The notes under the pieces: model-generated
Told to the model about the DNA's origin: nothing
The model's input: the letters and a program-made list of their open reading frames with translations, nothing else
Databases searched by the model: none
Made by a program: the position numbers and the translations under genes
In this document: positions 1 through 14,817 of the stretch, piece after piece
Layout: the number at the start of each line of letters is the position of its first letter
Numbering within the stretch: position 1 is the stretch's first letter
NCBI GenBank assembly: GCA_023376005.1
Contig: CM042141.1
Span: forward strand, 96,510,092-96,574,091
Length of the DNA: 64,000 nt
From: Doryteuthis pealeii
Lineage: Eukaryota > Mollusca > Cephalopoda > Myopsida > Loliginidae
Reading direction: 5' to 3'

Positions 1-440
1 ATATATACGGCCCCACATGACACATAAGTAGGCAGAATTCTAACAGGCCGATTCGTTTTATAGTCAATACATTAGGCTAGATGGAACAATAAGTCCTCCT
101 CAAGAAATACTGCTTCTCTGTAGTATCATCACTATCATTGCCTACCATGACCAGGGAATACATTTTACATTGAAAAGGTTTGATTTTTGTGATATAACCT
201 GAAATCATAGATAAATTGTTGGTGTGTTTGTTTTGTATAGCTGTATAATTTTTTAAACTATTTTTTGTTAGTTTGTTTACAATCTTTTATTATTACATTT
301 CTGAAGAAAAAAAATGACAACCAGTTTGTATATTTTTGTAGAGTTTTAACATTTTTTCGAAACAAACATAATTGACTATAAAACAAATCAGCCTGTTAAA
401 TTTCTGCCTGCTTATGTGACATGTGGGGCCTCATATATAT
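1..440. mobile_element. inverted-repeat element at the window edge
   Basis: Positions 1-71 and 369-440 are imperfect inverted repeats (GGCCCCACATGACACATAAG against CTTATGTGACATGTGGGGCC). The interior is AT-rich. The element may extend left of the window. Confidence 0.7.
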
Positions 441-672
441 TAGTGGGCCATGGTCATACCAAACTCTTTGTGTAAATAATTGGCCAAGGTTAGGCCTAGG
501 CCAACTAGTATGCCTACAATTTCCAACTGCATAAGTCAACAAATAGTTCTGGATGGTATTAGCTGGTGCTCGAGTATATACAATATTTTTCATTTTCTTC
601 TACCTTGAAAAACAGGAATCGGTTGACTTCTTCCTGCTCATGGAAAAATATTTTGCTTTTTTTTTTCCCCTT

Positions 673-711
<39 letters not shown>

Positions 712-1054
712 TTTGCACTCTGTTTTGTTGCTTCTAACTCATTCTTGATCATGTTGGCTTCCAAGAACCTACTTTTCTCCCTTACAAGTCAGTGCAGCCA
801 ATCAACATCCCAGAAAAAGAAAGAAAGAAAAGATCAATTAAATGTCTTAAGACTCATAGGGTTCAATCTTCAACTCCCTTTAAATCTGGGAGACCCTATT
901 CTTCTGGTCAAGAATCACACTCTTTGCTTCATATCAAAATCAATTCTGATAATTCGTTATTGAAACTTAACCTTTTTGCAGGTAGATAACACTCTCTACC
1001 TGTTTACTGTTGGCGACAAAAATGTCGCTCTGCTTGCAAAAGGTTTTGTTTTTT

Positions 1055-1345
1055 TTTTTAAAATGAAAAGAGGAAAAAAAAAAAAAAGAAATCAAGAAAA
1101 TTTCAAAAAGAGAGAAAAAAATTTAAAAAGAGGGGAAAACAAAATTTAAAAAGAGAAAAAAAAAATTAAAAAGAGAGAAAAAAAATTAAAAGAGGAGAAA
1201 AAATGAAAAAAGAAAAGAAAGAAAAAGACAAAGAAAAAAAAAAAAAAAAAAAGAAAAGAAAAAAAAAAAAAAAGGAAAAGAAAGAAAAAACAAAACAAAA
1301 AAAGCAATCATTCATTTTGATAGTAAAAGAGAGAAAAAAAATCTA
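1055..1345. repeat. purine-rich low-complexity tract downstream of PEX1
   Basis: The plus strand is A/G-rich with repeated AGAGAGAAAAAA(A)TTAAAA units. It lies 300-600 bp beyond the PEX1 stop, possibly in the 3' UTR or beyond it. Confidence 0.85.
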
Positions 1346-1640
1346 TTCCTATTTCGTAGAGGATCAGCTGTATTTTTTTCTTCTTCTTTTGCAGTTCAAA
1401 CTTTATACAACATAAAAGTAGAAAGACATGTGGGATAAACAAAGTATTACGACAAGGATTTGATTGCTGGTTGACTGACAGATATACAGGTAGGCAGGTT
1501 GACAGATCAAATCAGCAGCTGGAAAGAGTCAGGGAGAAAGAGAGAGACTAATTGACGTCCCAGTCCTATTGCTTACTGAGGCAGACCCCAGCACACAATG
1601 AAAAACAGCACATTTACACATCCCACTCATCAGATGAGAA

Positions 1641-1722
1641 TCAAGCAAGTAAATATTCTTGCTTTAGGGTTGGTGTCTGTGGGTTAAAATTGGCTTCTCT
1701 GCTTTTCTTAAAGTCTTTATAT
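1641..1722 (-). CDS. PEX1: PEX1 terminal coding exon with stop
   Basis: The acceptor is a run of twelve T followed by CAG. The first base completes the ATA codon left by the previous exon. It is followed by [20 protein letters not shown], then QEYLLA and TGA at 1643-1641. Human PEX1 ends FAELYESFQNPKRRKN and then a tail finishing VTLA. The Y-x-x-F spacing, the basic patch and the LA end agree. The 3' UTR continues toward lower coordinates; no convincing polyadenylation signal was identified. Confidence 0.85.
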
Positions 1723-4645
1723 CTGAAAAAAAAAAAATTAAAAAATTGTTTTCATATATTCTAACTCGAGTATCAAAGTTAACAGAGAAATAATGGGAAG
1801 AAACACAACAAGCATTAAGGATAGGGAAAAAGGTTTACTAAGCAAAGATACAAAGTGAACAGAGTAATTAGCAATTGCTAGGTTTAATTAACAAAACCTG
1901 TGAAATCTCATTGTTTCTCTCTTCTGAGGTTTTGTCAGATATTATTTATAGGAAAAATAGATGATTCCATTCTCATGTTTTAGGTATTATATGGCACATA
2001 TTTCTCCACAAAATTTCAAATGTAATTTTAAAAAATGAAGCTTTGTCCATGATTTTTTAATGTAACACAATAACATCATTTTGCATAATGTTCTAATGGA
2101 GGTGCAGGGTGTAATAGTTATCATTGTCGGAAATGGACCAAGTTCAAATCCTGGACAAGGCTGTTTACATTTCACATAGTGCTAATACATTTGACAAAGG
2201 TATGCATCCAAATATTCCCCCTCCAGTTAATAGTAGGGCAGATTGGGCTATTTAACCTTGGTTAGGTAACCTGACAAATCTCCCAATTTATATTTGCCCT
2301 AATATTTACATATAGCTGGAGGGAGAGTAGTTGGATGCATACCTTACCCAAGGGTATTAGTGCTATTTGAAATGCAAACAGCCTCGTCCAGGATTTGAAC
2401 TGAGGTTAACAAGTCCATTTCCCACGACTAACCATTACGCCACACCTCCATATAGACAATCCTAAGTTCTTCTTGAAGTGTCAGAATCGTCTTTATGGTG
2501 CGTAGATTCTTCTCCACAGTAAAAGACTGAAACCAATTGTTATAATCCACAGGTTTATTCACCGTAGAAAAGTGTAAAAACTTTGAGGTCCATTTTAAAA
2601 GCTGACACAGAGTGGGTTGATTCTACACGCTTTCACGTTGGTGTCTAATGGTGAAAGGGAAGAAAAAACCAGTAGTCTCTCAGACCGGTGATAATTAGGG
2701 ATAGTCTTACTGTTAAAAAAAAAGGCCGCTAAGGGAGGTAACTCTTAAGGGATCTTAATCTAGTCTAGGTTGGTTGGTTGGATTTTTCAGCATGTCAACC
2801 CTTGGGTTATTTTATGCAGAAGACGGTTTTATTTTATTCATTCTTGATAGGTATTCAATTTTTTAAAAACTCAGTCTTTTTTAAACACATTTAAAAAAAA
2901 TTATTTTTTGATCTATTTATCCCATAGATGGGAACCTAACAAGTACTACCACTCTGGGTCAGAGTTGACCAGGGAGTAATGGCGAAAAAAGGGTATTCCA
3001 CATTCCTCAGACCTCCAGAATTGGAACCTCAGCATCATACCCATGACACTAAGACTTTCAGCCATTGCCTTCTAGCACATATATTATAAAAAGAAATATA
3101 TATAGTTTGAATTTATTAATGAAAAGTATTTGTAATAAAGTAAAGAAAATTTTTTTTAATACTTACATTACATCATATTTATTTCGTTCAGAAGCCGAAA
3201 CAGATGGCTTCATTTTTGAACAGGCTTTTAATATATGTTCATGATTCACAGTGATCACATCAACAGTTTCAGACGGGAGCATTAATGACTTACGTCGATT
3301 CTTTGTTCGTTTTTCCTTCCGAATAACCTTAAAATAAAATAAAACAAAAAAATTATATTGTTTTTAGAATGTTATAACAGTTTTTTTTTGTTTTTTCTAA
3401 ATTAAGTTTTCTGAAAATTATAAATATATAAAAGCTTAAAATTAAATCATCAGATTTAAATTACAAAAAAAAAAAAAAGAAAATTATTTAAAATATCTTT
3501 TTCAAATGAAAAAATTATATCTAATCATGATTTAATGATAGCCAAATATGTTAGTCCAAGAAGGTTCCCGATCCAAGAAGGTTCCCAAGTTCGATAAGAA
3601 ACACCCGAAGAAGGCTGGAGGGCACATCAGCCAAAACATTGTGTAGATGAGGTTAATAATCTGAATAATCCAAATAATTCAAATTTTACTGTGTCCTTTT
3701 TTATTTTTATGTGCCAGGGACACAGGACGAGTACCTATCAGTATGTATGTATATATATATATACATACATACATACATACATACCACATATATAAATGTT
3801 TTAGAAACATCAAAAGGTTCACAGACAACAGATGAAACTGTGCAGTTGTCAAGTTGAATCTGAGTTCCTAAAAATGACCACTTGGAAGACCTCCATGATA
3901 ATGGGAAACATTGAAGTGAAGAGTTGCACAGACTTTTTCTACTTAACAGAGTGAAAACAACCAGTTGAACTTACCTCCTTTTCCACTTTTTCTTCAAGGG
4001 CTGATGAAATGGTAGTGCATCCAGTCTCCAAATTAGGAATATAAGTGACATTCATTTTGCTGGTTTTGTCGTTTATATCCCCACTGGAGTGGCGCACCTT
4101 CAAATACTGATCACTGCAGTTTTTCAGTTTATTTGTATCACCCATTGACTCATGAATTGTCACCAGTTGGGCATTATACAACAACGCTTTCAAATCAGCT
4201 CCTGTGAAGTACTTGCACATATCAGCAAAACATTCCAAATCGACATCATCATCTAAATGCATTTTAGCTGTGAGAACTTTTAGGATAGCAAGTCGCTCCT
4301 CCTGAAAAAGAAATAAAAGAAATTGATTTTAAGATTTAATATGTACATGTAAACCTTGCAATATGACACACACACACATGAGTTATGCTGATAGCTTTTT
4401 AATTTAGTGTATCCTGGGACACACATATTTGATTTGAATTAATCCCTGGGAAATTTGATGGGTCCCAACTAAAGTTTCTTAATAAATTGTGGAGATTTTA
4501 TTTATGAACAACTAAAGCTGTCAAGCCCCTACCTTGTACCCCATACTATATAACTATTTCTAAGAATATACTGGAATGTATTTACAGTTAGCTTGAAAAG
4601 GTGGGTGAAAAAAAAGAAAGAAAAACAATGGATGAGTACTTATCA

Positions 4646-4684
<39 letters not shown>

Positions 4685-5737
4685 CACACACAGATGCTGA
4701 TAGGTACACATCATGAGTCCCTGATGCACAAAAATCAAAAAGGACACAGTAAAATCATATCCATGCATCCCAGTGTTTTTCTCTTTCCTTCCCTCACCAT
4801 TTCAAACTAACTGTAAATACATTTCAATAGTTTCTTAGAAATGAATTACACAGGATAGGTTACAAGGTAGAAGTTAGATGTCTTTAATTATTTCCCCAGA
4901 TCATAGATAAAAACCCTACAATCTATTAAGAAACTTTAGTTGGGACCCATTAATTTTCCCAGGGATTCATTCAATGCAAATATGTGTCCCAGGACGCACT
5001 AAATCAAAAAGCTATCAGCATCTATATTTATATATATATATTAAATGTTTTAGATTTGTCAAAAGCTTACTTACTTGCTATGTTTTTACGGCATATCAAC
5101 CCTTTTCGGATCATTTTATGCCAAATTAAGTCATTTTGATATGTAGTTACTTACAGTACCTGCTGTTGCTTAAATGGTCACCCATCTAAGTATTGAACAG
5201 GCTCATTGCTGCTTAACTTCGGTGATCTAGTGGGAACTGGTGCTTTCAAAATGACTTGCCCATAAGCATACGTCGAAATGTTCCCAGACAACAAGTGGAC
5301 CTATACAGTTACCAAGTTGTATCTGAGTGCTCAAAAATGACCACTTGGAAGACCTCCATGACAATAAGAAACATTGAAGTGAAGAGTTGCACAGACTTTT
5401 TCTACTTATGAAGAACTGTAAAGAGTTCCACAAATTGATTGATTTTTAATTACTGAATTATATTTTTAAAAATCAAAAAGTAAATTTTGTACTTTTCTTT
5501 ATCATAATCATATTAAAGTATATGCAGGATTATAATGCTTAATGACATCTCTTTTCTGAGTTATAAGTCAATATATACATACCAATGAGGGGTAAAATGG
5601 GTTTTTTTTTTTTAAACTCCCTCTCTGACAAAAATAGGTGTAGATTTTATTGAACTTTGGTCTTTGCTGGGTTCCACTAATTTTCCTTTATAAAAGGATG
5701 TGTGCTCATTCGTTGTACAGACTCATAGAATATTTCT

Positions 5738-5787
<50 letters not shown>

Positions 5788-8684
5788 CAACTCCTCTGCA
5801 CGAGCAGGATGCGACACAAATTCAATTTCTTACACAGAGTTTAACAGCTTTGAATTCAAGACTGGTCACCTAGCCAAGGTCAATGAGTCCATTCTGCCTA
5901 GCTATTTACCCATAGCTGGAGGGAGAATAGTTGGATGTATACCTTTCCCAAGGTTATTAGCGCTATGTGAAATTCAAACAGCTTTGTCCAGGATTTGAAC
6001 TCGAGTTGACGAGTTCATTTCCTATGACTAACCATTACACCACATGCTTCCATATTTTACATATATATATATTTACAAACCCCTACCGCACGAGCAGGAT
6101 GTGACACAAGGTCAATTTCTTAAGCGGAGTTCAACAGGTTTGAATTCAGAGTTTTCCTTCTCCTAGACCGGTTGCCTAACCAAGTTTAAAGAGCCCAGTC
6201 TACCCTATTATTTACCCATAGTTGGAGGGAGAGTAGGATTCATACCTTTCCCAAGGGTATTAGCGCTAAGTGAAATACATTTACCATGTCCAGGATTTGA
6301 ACTCGGGACGACGAGTTCATTTCTTATGACTAACCATTACACCACGCACTTCCATATTTTACACATATAGATGATTTTCTATTAGCATTATAAAAATTAT
6401 TTTTTCAAAATCTATATTTCAAATTAGAATTTTATTTTGAGCAACAAAAAACTGATCAAAGAATTGATATTGATTATTACTTACTTTGCTTGGTATATCA
6501 CAGTACAAACATTTGTCAAGACGACCTGGTCTCAGTAATGCAGGGTCTATTAAATCTGGTCGACTCGTTGCCCCAAGCACATAAACACCTGCAACAAAAG
6601 AAAACAGTCATTTTCTTAGTCATTATTTTCAAATGAGAGATATAAATTAGATTTCCTTCTAGAGTCAGAAAAAATAAGTGGCTCATAAGTAGCACATTAT
6701 AATATTTGTTTTACTATTAAATAAATCTTTAGCCCTAAAAAAAGGTTAAGAAAAGAAACAATTTTTGATGCATATCGCATAAATGCATTCTGGCCTCCTG
6801 CCCTAAAAAAAAAACCGCTAAGTGGTGCCTGCTGAAAATCTGACCCATGCTACTTATGAACTCCCTAGCAGTTTGATGGCGTTTTTCCTGAAAAGTTAAT
6901 GCGATATGAAAGCAATATTTTACCCCCTCCCAAGTCTTTTCTTGACAAGTAAATGTAAATATTTTACCCCCCCCCTCTTTAAAATACTTTTTAAAGCGGT
7001 TTGAAGGCATTTTTATTGACAACTTTTTTAGTGGTTTGAAGGCATTAAAAGTAAGCACCCCCAGGTTTTTTATGGACAAGTAAATGTAAATATTTTACAC
7101 CCTCCCAACTTAAAATAACTTTTTTTTTTTGGCATTTTTATTTTATTTTAATTCAAAACAACTGTCACAAATTAAAAAAAAACAAAAAACTGAGTTTTGA
7201 AATTAAAAATGATCAATACATTATTCATAAGTAGCACAGGCCAGATTTTCAGCAAACACCACTTAGCGTTTCATTTCTTAACCTTTGTTTAATTACAAAA
7301 GGTTAAGAAAAGAAACAATACAGAATATTTTTTTATATTGTTACAACTGGGGCACAGAATAACTTTATGATGGGGAATTCTGGCAATTAGAATCCCTGAT
7401 ATTTTATCTCTGGACATATAAAAGCAATAAAAAAAAAAAACAATAAAAGTCCGAGTTTTGGCTCATTTTTCCATTTGAAAATTTTTCGAATGGAGATTTG
7501 CAAGGTCTAATAAGAAAATCAAATATACACAAAGGAACACAATAAAGGACCAGTGAAAGAAAAAAAAAACACATGGTAGAAACTCTAGTTTTATGTCTTT
7601 CTGTTGTGAGTGCATATGTGTGATATATATTATAAAAATTTGTTTCATAACTAAAGACTATAAAATGGAGTGAATGATATCAAAATATTACTTAACTCTT
7701 CCTTAATGAGTGGGTGCAGACTAGACTGACCGTTCGTGTCTTGGGGTTGCTCAACACGCTGGGTTGGAAATTTGAAGGTTCGTTGAAGAATGCAATAATT
7801 CTTCCCGCCTGGCTGAATACTGACTAGACTGACCGTTCATGAGTTGGGGTTGGTCTAATTGCTGATTCAGCAACTCTCAAATTTATGATAGAATTCAGAA
7901 ATTCTCTCCGGCCTGATGGTTCAAAGTATAGATGACTTTGTTCCGCAGTAAGGATTAGATCCTAGTCTGCACATTTTTCCAAGATGTCTGGTTGTTGACT
8001 TGCCTTTTCGTTCTTTCTTCAGAGTATCAGTGCCTCCCTTGGACGCTGAATACCCCATTTTTTAAAAAGATACCAGAGATTCCCTTGGTCCCTGATATGC
8101 TTTCCTTTCTTTCCATCTCTTGGGGAAATTTTTCTTTTATAAGACCTTGAAGCGGACAAGGGCTGATATCCATTAACCTCACAATATTCCCATTAGTCTA
8201 GTACAAAGTCAGCACCCATATTTCAGGCCTGAGGCACCTCGTCTCATTGCTTGCCTGTCCATAAAAAAGTTGAGCACAAACCTTCATTGTTCAGAGCGAA
8301 TGGACCACGCCCACTCCCACAAAAAGAGGGCAAGTTCCCATTTTTTCTTCTCATTTCTGGTTGTTTGCTCATGTGCATATCTTATCCAGAAGTAGAGTCA
8401 TTGTCTCTTTTCCTTTTCCTATTCTTTTTCCATTCATCAACCGCCCAAGTAACATCAGCATATCCTCTTTCTCTCCCTAACGCCATGGGAGGTGAGGAGG
8501 AAAGACAGAAAAACAAAGAGAGGATGGGAGAGATAAACAGCTAACCTGTCCTCTAGCCATAGTAGCAAACAACCTTTTTCATTTAACAGCCGCAAATTCG
8601 GCAGTGTAGCACTCACCTCGAGCTGACATGAAATGTATTTGGCTAATTCCTCTTTTCTCCACCACAGCCATCAGTCACAATATA

Positions 8685-8732
<48 letters not shown>

Positions 8733-8867
8733 ACCAAAAGAACATCTTCACTGAAGTCTAACCAAATTTTTGAATACATTTTAAGAAAATCCAAAGACCA
8801 CCCTTCAACATTTAGTATGTTTATCAATGACTTTTTAAAATAGTAACATAAAATTTTTTCATTATAT

Positions 8868-8900
<33 letters not shown>

Positions 8901-10794
8901 CACATACATACCTACCTAAAAATCAATACACACAAACATAGACAAGAATATAATATCAAAAATTATAAAATTCTGCACAACACACAAGGAAATACTAACC
9001 AAAAAAGAAAGGGACTTCCTAACTGACCCCCCCCCAAAAAAAAAAACAAAAAAAACAAGCAACTTCTATGGATGACCAAAAATCCACAAATCGGAGGAAA
9101 TCAAAACAGCAATTAAACACAAAAATCAGAATTTATAGAAATACGAGACCCTAATGACCTCCAATTTAGATCTATAGTTGCAGGACCAGCATGTCCCACC
9201 AACAGAATTAGCAAACTAATAGACATCCTGCTACAACCATTCCTAAAAAAGATAAAGTTACCTTAGAGACTACATTCAATTCCTAAACTATATACCACAA
9301 AAAGTAGACCCTGACACACTCATGGTAACATTTGACGTTATCAGTCTATATATCAATATCCCCCATGAATTAGGAAAAAAAGCCATCTCATTTTATATAG
9401 AAAAACACCCAGAAATACTATACCCTAGGTTCAACAAAAAATTCATCATTGATGGTATAGAACTAATCCTAAACAACAACTCTTTTCAATTCGACAACAA
9501 GAACTACAAACACTAGGAACTGCTATGGGAACGAAGATGGTGCCAACCCATGCCACCCTAACCCTAGCATATTTAGAAGAACACCTATATGAGAATATAG
9601 AACAAAAATACAGTTATAATATCAAAATGAATTTTGTTAAATCATGGAAAAGATATTTGGATGACTGTTTCATATTCTGGAAATGTTCATGGGGTGATAT
9701 TAGCAAAATACACAAACTACTACAAAATATTCACCCTAAAATAAAATTCACCATGGAACACAATTTTAAGGAACTACCATTCTTAGACATCAGGATTAAA
9801 AATGTAAGTGGCCAAATTATCACAGACATTTACCATAAACCCACAGACACCCAACAATATCTACATTTTAAAAGCCACCCCCCCCCAAAAAAAAAACTGC
9901 ATAAAATCCATCCCTTATGCACTTGCACGTAGGGTATACACCATAGTCAGACAAACAAAAACCTCCAACAAATCCGTCTAAAAGAATTACATAAAACCCT
10001 CCTCCAGAGAGGCTAACCCACAATTCATTAATAAGGGATTCGAATTAGCAGAAAAAATACCATTAGAGCAACTACGAAACCCTAAAAAACATAACAATGA
10101 ACCACACCTAGCATATGTTTCAACATATAACAAAAACAACCCTGAACTTTTCACAAATATACTACACCAACTCGAAAACAATGAAAAAAATTAAAAACAT
10201 TAAATACAACAAAAATAATTAAGAGCAAAAGACAATCAAAAAATCTTAAACAAATATTAACCTCATCCAAATTTGGGATACACACTACACAGAGTGTCTC
10301 AAAATGCGGAAACAGAAAATGTGGAGTGTGTAACAATCATAGAAGGAACATCCTATACATTCAAAAACCCTCACACAATATTCAAAATAAATAGATATCT
10401 TGACTGCACCTCAAAAATTTACATAATAGAATGCACAAACTACAAGAAAATATACATCGGATGCACATCATCACTAAATAAAAGAATCTCACTACACATA
10501 AGCAACATTAGATTAGCTAACAATAGAAACCTATATGTATCTAAGCATATCTTTGAATGTAATCAGGGAAATTTTAAGGTGATGCCAATATACCAAACTG
10601 ATGACTATCAATAGCGGAGACGAAAATAATAATATTATTATTTTCGTCTACACTATTGATAAGTCTGGAGTATAAACAAGCTTTGAAGATGATTTTTATA
10701 AATCGAAATATTGTTCAATATTAGCTATGAATATGATATAAAATCTTTTCACTTTAACAGCATATTGTGTTGTCTTCATATCCTTTTATCTATA

Positions 10795-10869
<75 letters not shown>

Positions 10870-11029
10870 CTGTTTGCAAAAATATATATATGCAAACTAT
10901 GTAAAGTAAATGTAAAATAATAATAAAAATTAACAAAAACAAAAACAAAACAAAAACAAAACAATCCATTTGCAGACCTTTTTTATAGAATATTTAATTT
11001 TCTCCCATTGGACCCATAACAACATTTGA

Positions 11030-11081
<52 letters not shown>

Positions 11082-11271
11082 GCAAGTATTTTCTTAATAT
11101 AAAATGACATACCATCTAAAGACTCGACTCCGTCTAATTGTGTTAATAACTGATTAACAACACGATCAGTTACTCCAGTACTGTCATGACCACGCCTGAA
11201 AAGAAAGAAATATATTTATACTAATAATCTGCATTAAAAGAACACATTTAAACAAAAGGATTAAACAAACA

Positions 11272-11327
<56 letters not shown>

Positions 11328-11496
11328 ACAAATTTGGTTAAACATAACATAATCCTTATTGTTTTTAAGTTTTTTCTTTTAAGTTTCCTAACAATTCTTT
11401 TGATGTTATTATTTTGAAAGAGTTATTATTGGTAGACCAAGTACTTTCAATTCTTTTCTGAACTATTATCAATTTGTTTGAATGAAAAGATGCTGC

Positions 11497-11537
<41 letters not shown>

Positions 11538-14337
11538 TACATATTACTTACAATGATTTCTTAATTCATGCTCTTTTAAGTTACAAAATTACTGACATCT
11601 AAACAAAAACTTTTAAAGTTATATTGAAGGGGGGAAAAAAAAAAGGAAAAAAGAGAAGAAAGAATCAATACACACTATTCATAAATATGACTGAAATATT
11701 TAAAATAACATTTATTTTTCTTGAATGATTAAAAAGTGAATAATAGAATAATTTGCAAGATCCATGTTCAACCAATAAATAAAAAAAAAAGTGTATAGGG
11801 ATCGGCCCCTATATTTTTACGGAATGTGGAATTGACCAAATTAAAATAATTAAGTTTTCTAAAATAACTAGATTTACAATGGTATGTCATGAGTTTAGAA
11901 TTAAGTAAACAAAAGAGAATCGAATGAATATTAGTTTAGAAATATTTTAGAAACAATAGAAACAATGGTTTAAATTCATCCGATAATTTACGTCACCAGA
12001 ATTCCACATGTACCAAAATCATTTGATATTGCATCATTGCAAATCACCTGATATTTGAGGAATATTTTAGCTTAAGGAACACGTAGACAATGAATAATTA
12101 AAATTATAAAAAGGCTCATAGAGCTGGAAAAACTTCAGATGGAGACACAGAGACAGTGAGGAGCTTTCGCTCTTCCTGACTCAACAGAGTTGGAGAGGAT
12201 GCTCCTAACTCGACAGTGGGAACGTCCGAAAACATCAAATACGACTCAACAGGTCTGTCTATCTTTTCGTCTCCTATTTCTCTCTCTCTCGCTCAACAAC
12301 AACAAATTTCAATCACAAGTTCCAATCACAGACAAACTACTAATATGTTGACACAAACAATCACACTAATATAAACATCATGTCACAGTTGTCACACACA
12401 ACTATGCACAGACACAATCAGACTGCAACACCACTGAAAGAACAATGAAACTATATTAATTGTATTTATGTATATAAAGTTTGTTTCCTTTATCAATGTC
12501 TTCTTCTTTTGTTACCTATGGAAACTACATTTCCGTAGTCCTTATACATATAAATTGTAGGGACCCATAACTCGGATCTTCAACTCATCAACTACACAAT
12601 CTCCAAAAACAACAAGGGTCCCTACAAGTGTCAACACCACATAGACCTGTTTAAAACACCCACTCTGCACACTGGTTGGCTAAAGCAACAGCCAATCTGG
12701 TGCACAGAAATCAAGATCTACATTGACAAAACTTGATATAAACCAGTTTAGCTGCTAGCATTCGGACAGATGTATGGCGCAACAAATATTTATTTTATTA
12801 TCTTTTATTCTTTATATATTTTTGTTTTTAAGTTCTTTATTTTCATTATTTTTCTTGTTCATATTTTTTCTTTTATTTGCCTTCCATAATGTTTTATCCT
12901 TTATTAATGTGTTTTATTTTTTTAATCATTGATTTATATCCTTAATATATTTCTATTTAGTTTTTCTTATGAAAAATGAGGGGTAAAAAGGTTTTTTTTT
13001 TAACCCCCTCCCAGACAAAAATAGGGTGTAGATTTTATTGAACTTTGGTCTTCACCAATTTTCCTTTATTAAAGGACATGTGTTTAGTCATTGTACAAAC
13101 AAAACATACAGACAGAATCTTTTTTATATATAAATATATAGATTATAATAGTTTAATAAAAAAAATTGTGGGGGTGGTTTAAAGTCAGTATCAGCCAGAT
13201 AGCGAGGGAGTCTATCCCCTTTTCATTAGCGCTAGACCAAGAAGATTATTTATTAGCATCTGAGACAGAGTGCCACACCTACCATCAGCTCCTCACTTTA
13301 CCATACAAATCCCTGTGCTATTCATACGCTGAGTTGGCGAGGGCTGATATCGAACCAGGAACCTTGAGGTTCCCAGCCAGACACTCTACCAACTGAGCTA
13401 AACCGGCCCTTTAATAACTGACAAATAATATTAAGTTAATAATTATCTTTTTGAATATTATTTATTGGACAAGACAGCAAAATGTATTGTGATAGAATTA
13501 AGGGTCTCAAAACAATTCATTTTAGTAAATGTCACTTAGGAGTGAAGAAGTTAGAAAGGAAAATATTTTTGGGGAAAAATATTTTGAATAGAAAAATCTG
13601 GTTAAAATGTATTTATTGTTTTAAAAAATTCTAGTCAACAAAATTCAGTGAGAATAAAGTTGTTGACATCAGAGAAAAAATCTGACTTTCGTTTGAATTT
13701 TAAAATTCAAACAGGGTCACCAGGATTTTAATAAGGGACATTGCTATTCAGAAATGCAACATTACATATCCTTATTTGGTCTCACAATGTTAAAGTATTT
13801 CAATGGGATGTAATAAAATTTTATGTACAAATACAAAAGATAAAATGTAATTCTTACCTTGGTGCCAAGGAATCAAATTCATCAAAAAATATAATACACG
13901 GTTTTGCTTTTTTGGCTCTGTAAGAAATAATAAATATATACAAATATATACATATAAAAATATAAGAAAAATGTACATAATCAAGTAAAGAACTATAAAG
14001 TGTGAATTACAGGCTTACAAATTACAACTCAATTTGGTAACAAATGACATGGGTTATATATATGTATATATATATAAAAAAAAGAAAAGAAATTAAAACA
14101 AAATGGACTCTCTTCATGATTTTCGATGCATCTAGTGAACAACCAACACAGTGATTTGTTTATAGTGGTGAAGGCTTGTATAGGACCATTCCACACATTT
14201 TGGCACAGTCGATAGGAAAGAATTGGTGCATCAAGGAATGCCACAAACCCAATCAACGACTGACCTCAGGAATTTTGAATTCAGAGTTATCCCTCTCCTA
14301 GACCGATTACCTACCCAAGGTTAAAGAGCCCAGTCTG

Positions 14338-14381
<44 letters not shown>

Positions 14382-14441
14382 CAGACTGGGCTCTTTAACC
14401 TTGGGTAGGTAATCGGTCTAGGAGAGGGATAACTCTGAATT

Positions 14442-14480
<39 letters not shown>

Positions 14481-14775
14481 CTATCCAAAACTTGGTAGTA
14501 AGGGATGATTCTATATGTGATTTCTAAGATGTACTGTATTATTATTGTATGATCCAGTATGTATAAATACAGTGAATCTTTAAATCACTAAAAAGAGCTC
14601 AATGTATAATAAACTTTTTAGATTATATACAGAGCAATATTTATCTTAGAAAGGAAGGAAAAACTCAACACCGTAATTCCATAATAAATTTATTTCGACC
14701 AAAATTGGGGCCTTTATAAATCTAAGTTGATTTAATATAGCTCCCCAAAATTTTCTCTCATCAGATGGTAGATCA

Positions 14776-14817
<42 letters not shown>

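Noticed and set aside
1203..1415. Lysine-rich small protein
   Set aside because: An artefact of the purine tract; similar frames appear in every A/G-rich stretch.
1987..2175. Short minus-strand protein next to the PEX1 3' end
   Set aside because: The frame runs through a SINE family-B copy and its flank, with no similarity to a known protein.
10598..10649. Hammerhead ribozyme (CTGATGA ... GAAA ... inverted repeat)
   Set aside because: The positions next to the core that should pair in stem II are both C, and no stem I complement follows the presumed cleavage site. Kept only as a possible decayed motif.
10711..11115. Small proteins rich in Tyr-Ile or Thr-His
   Set aside because: They are translations of TA and TG microsatellites.
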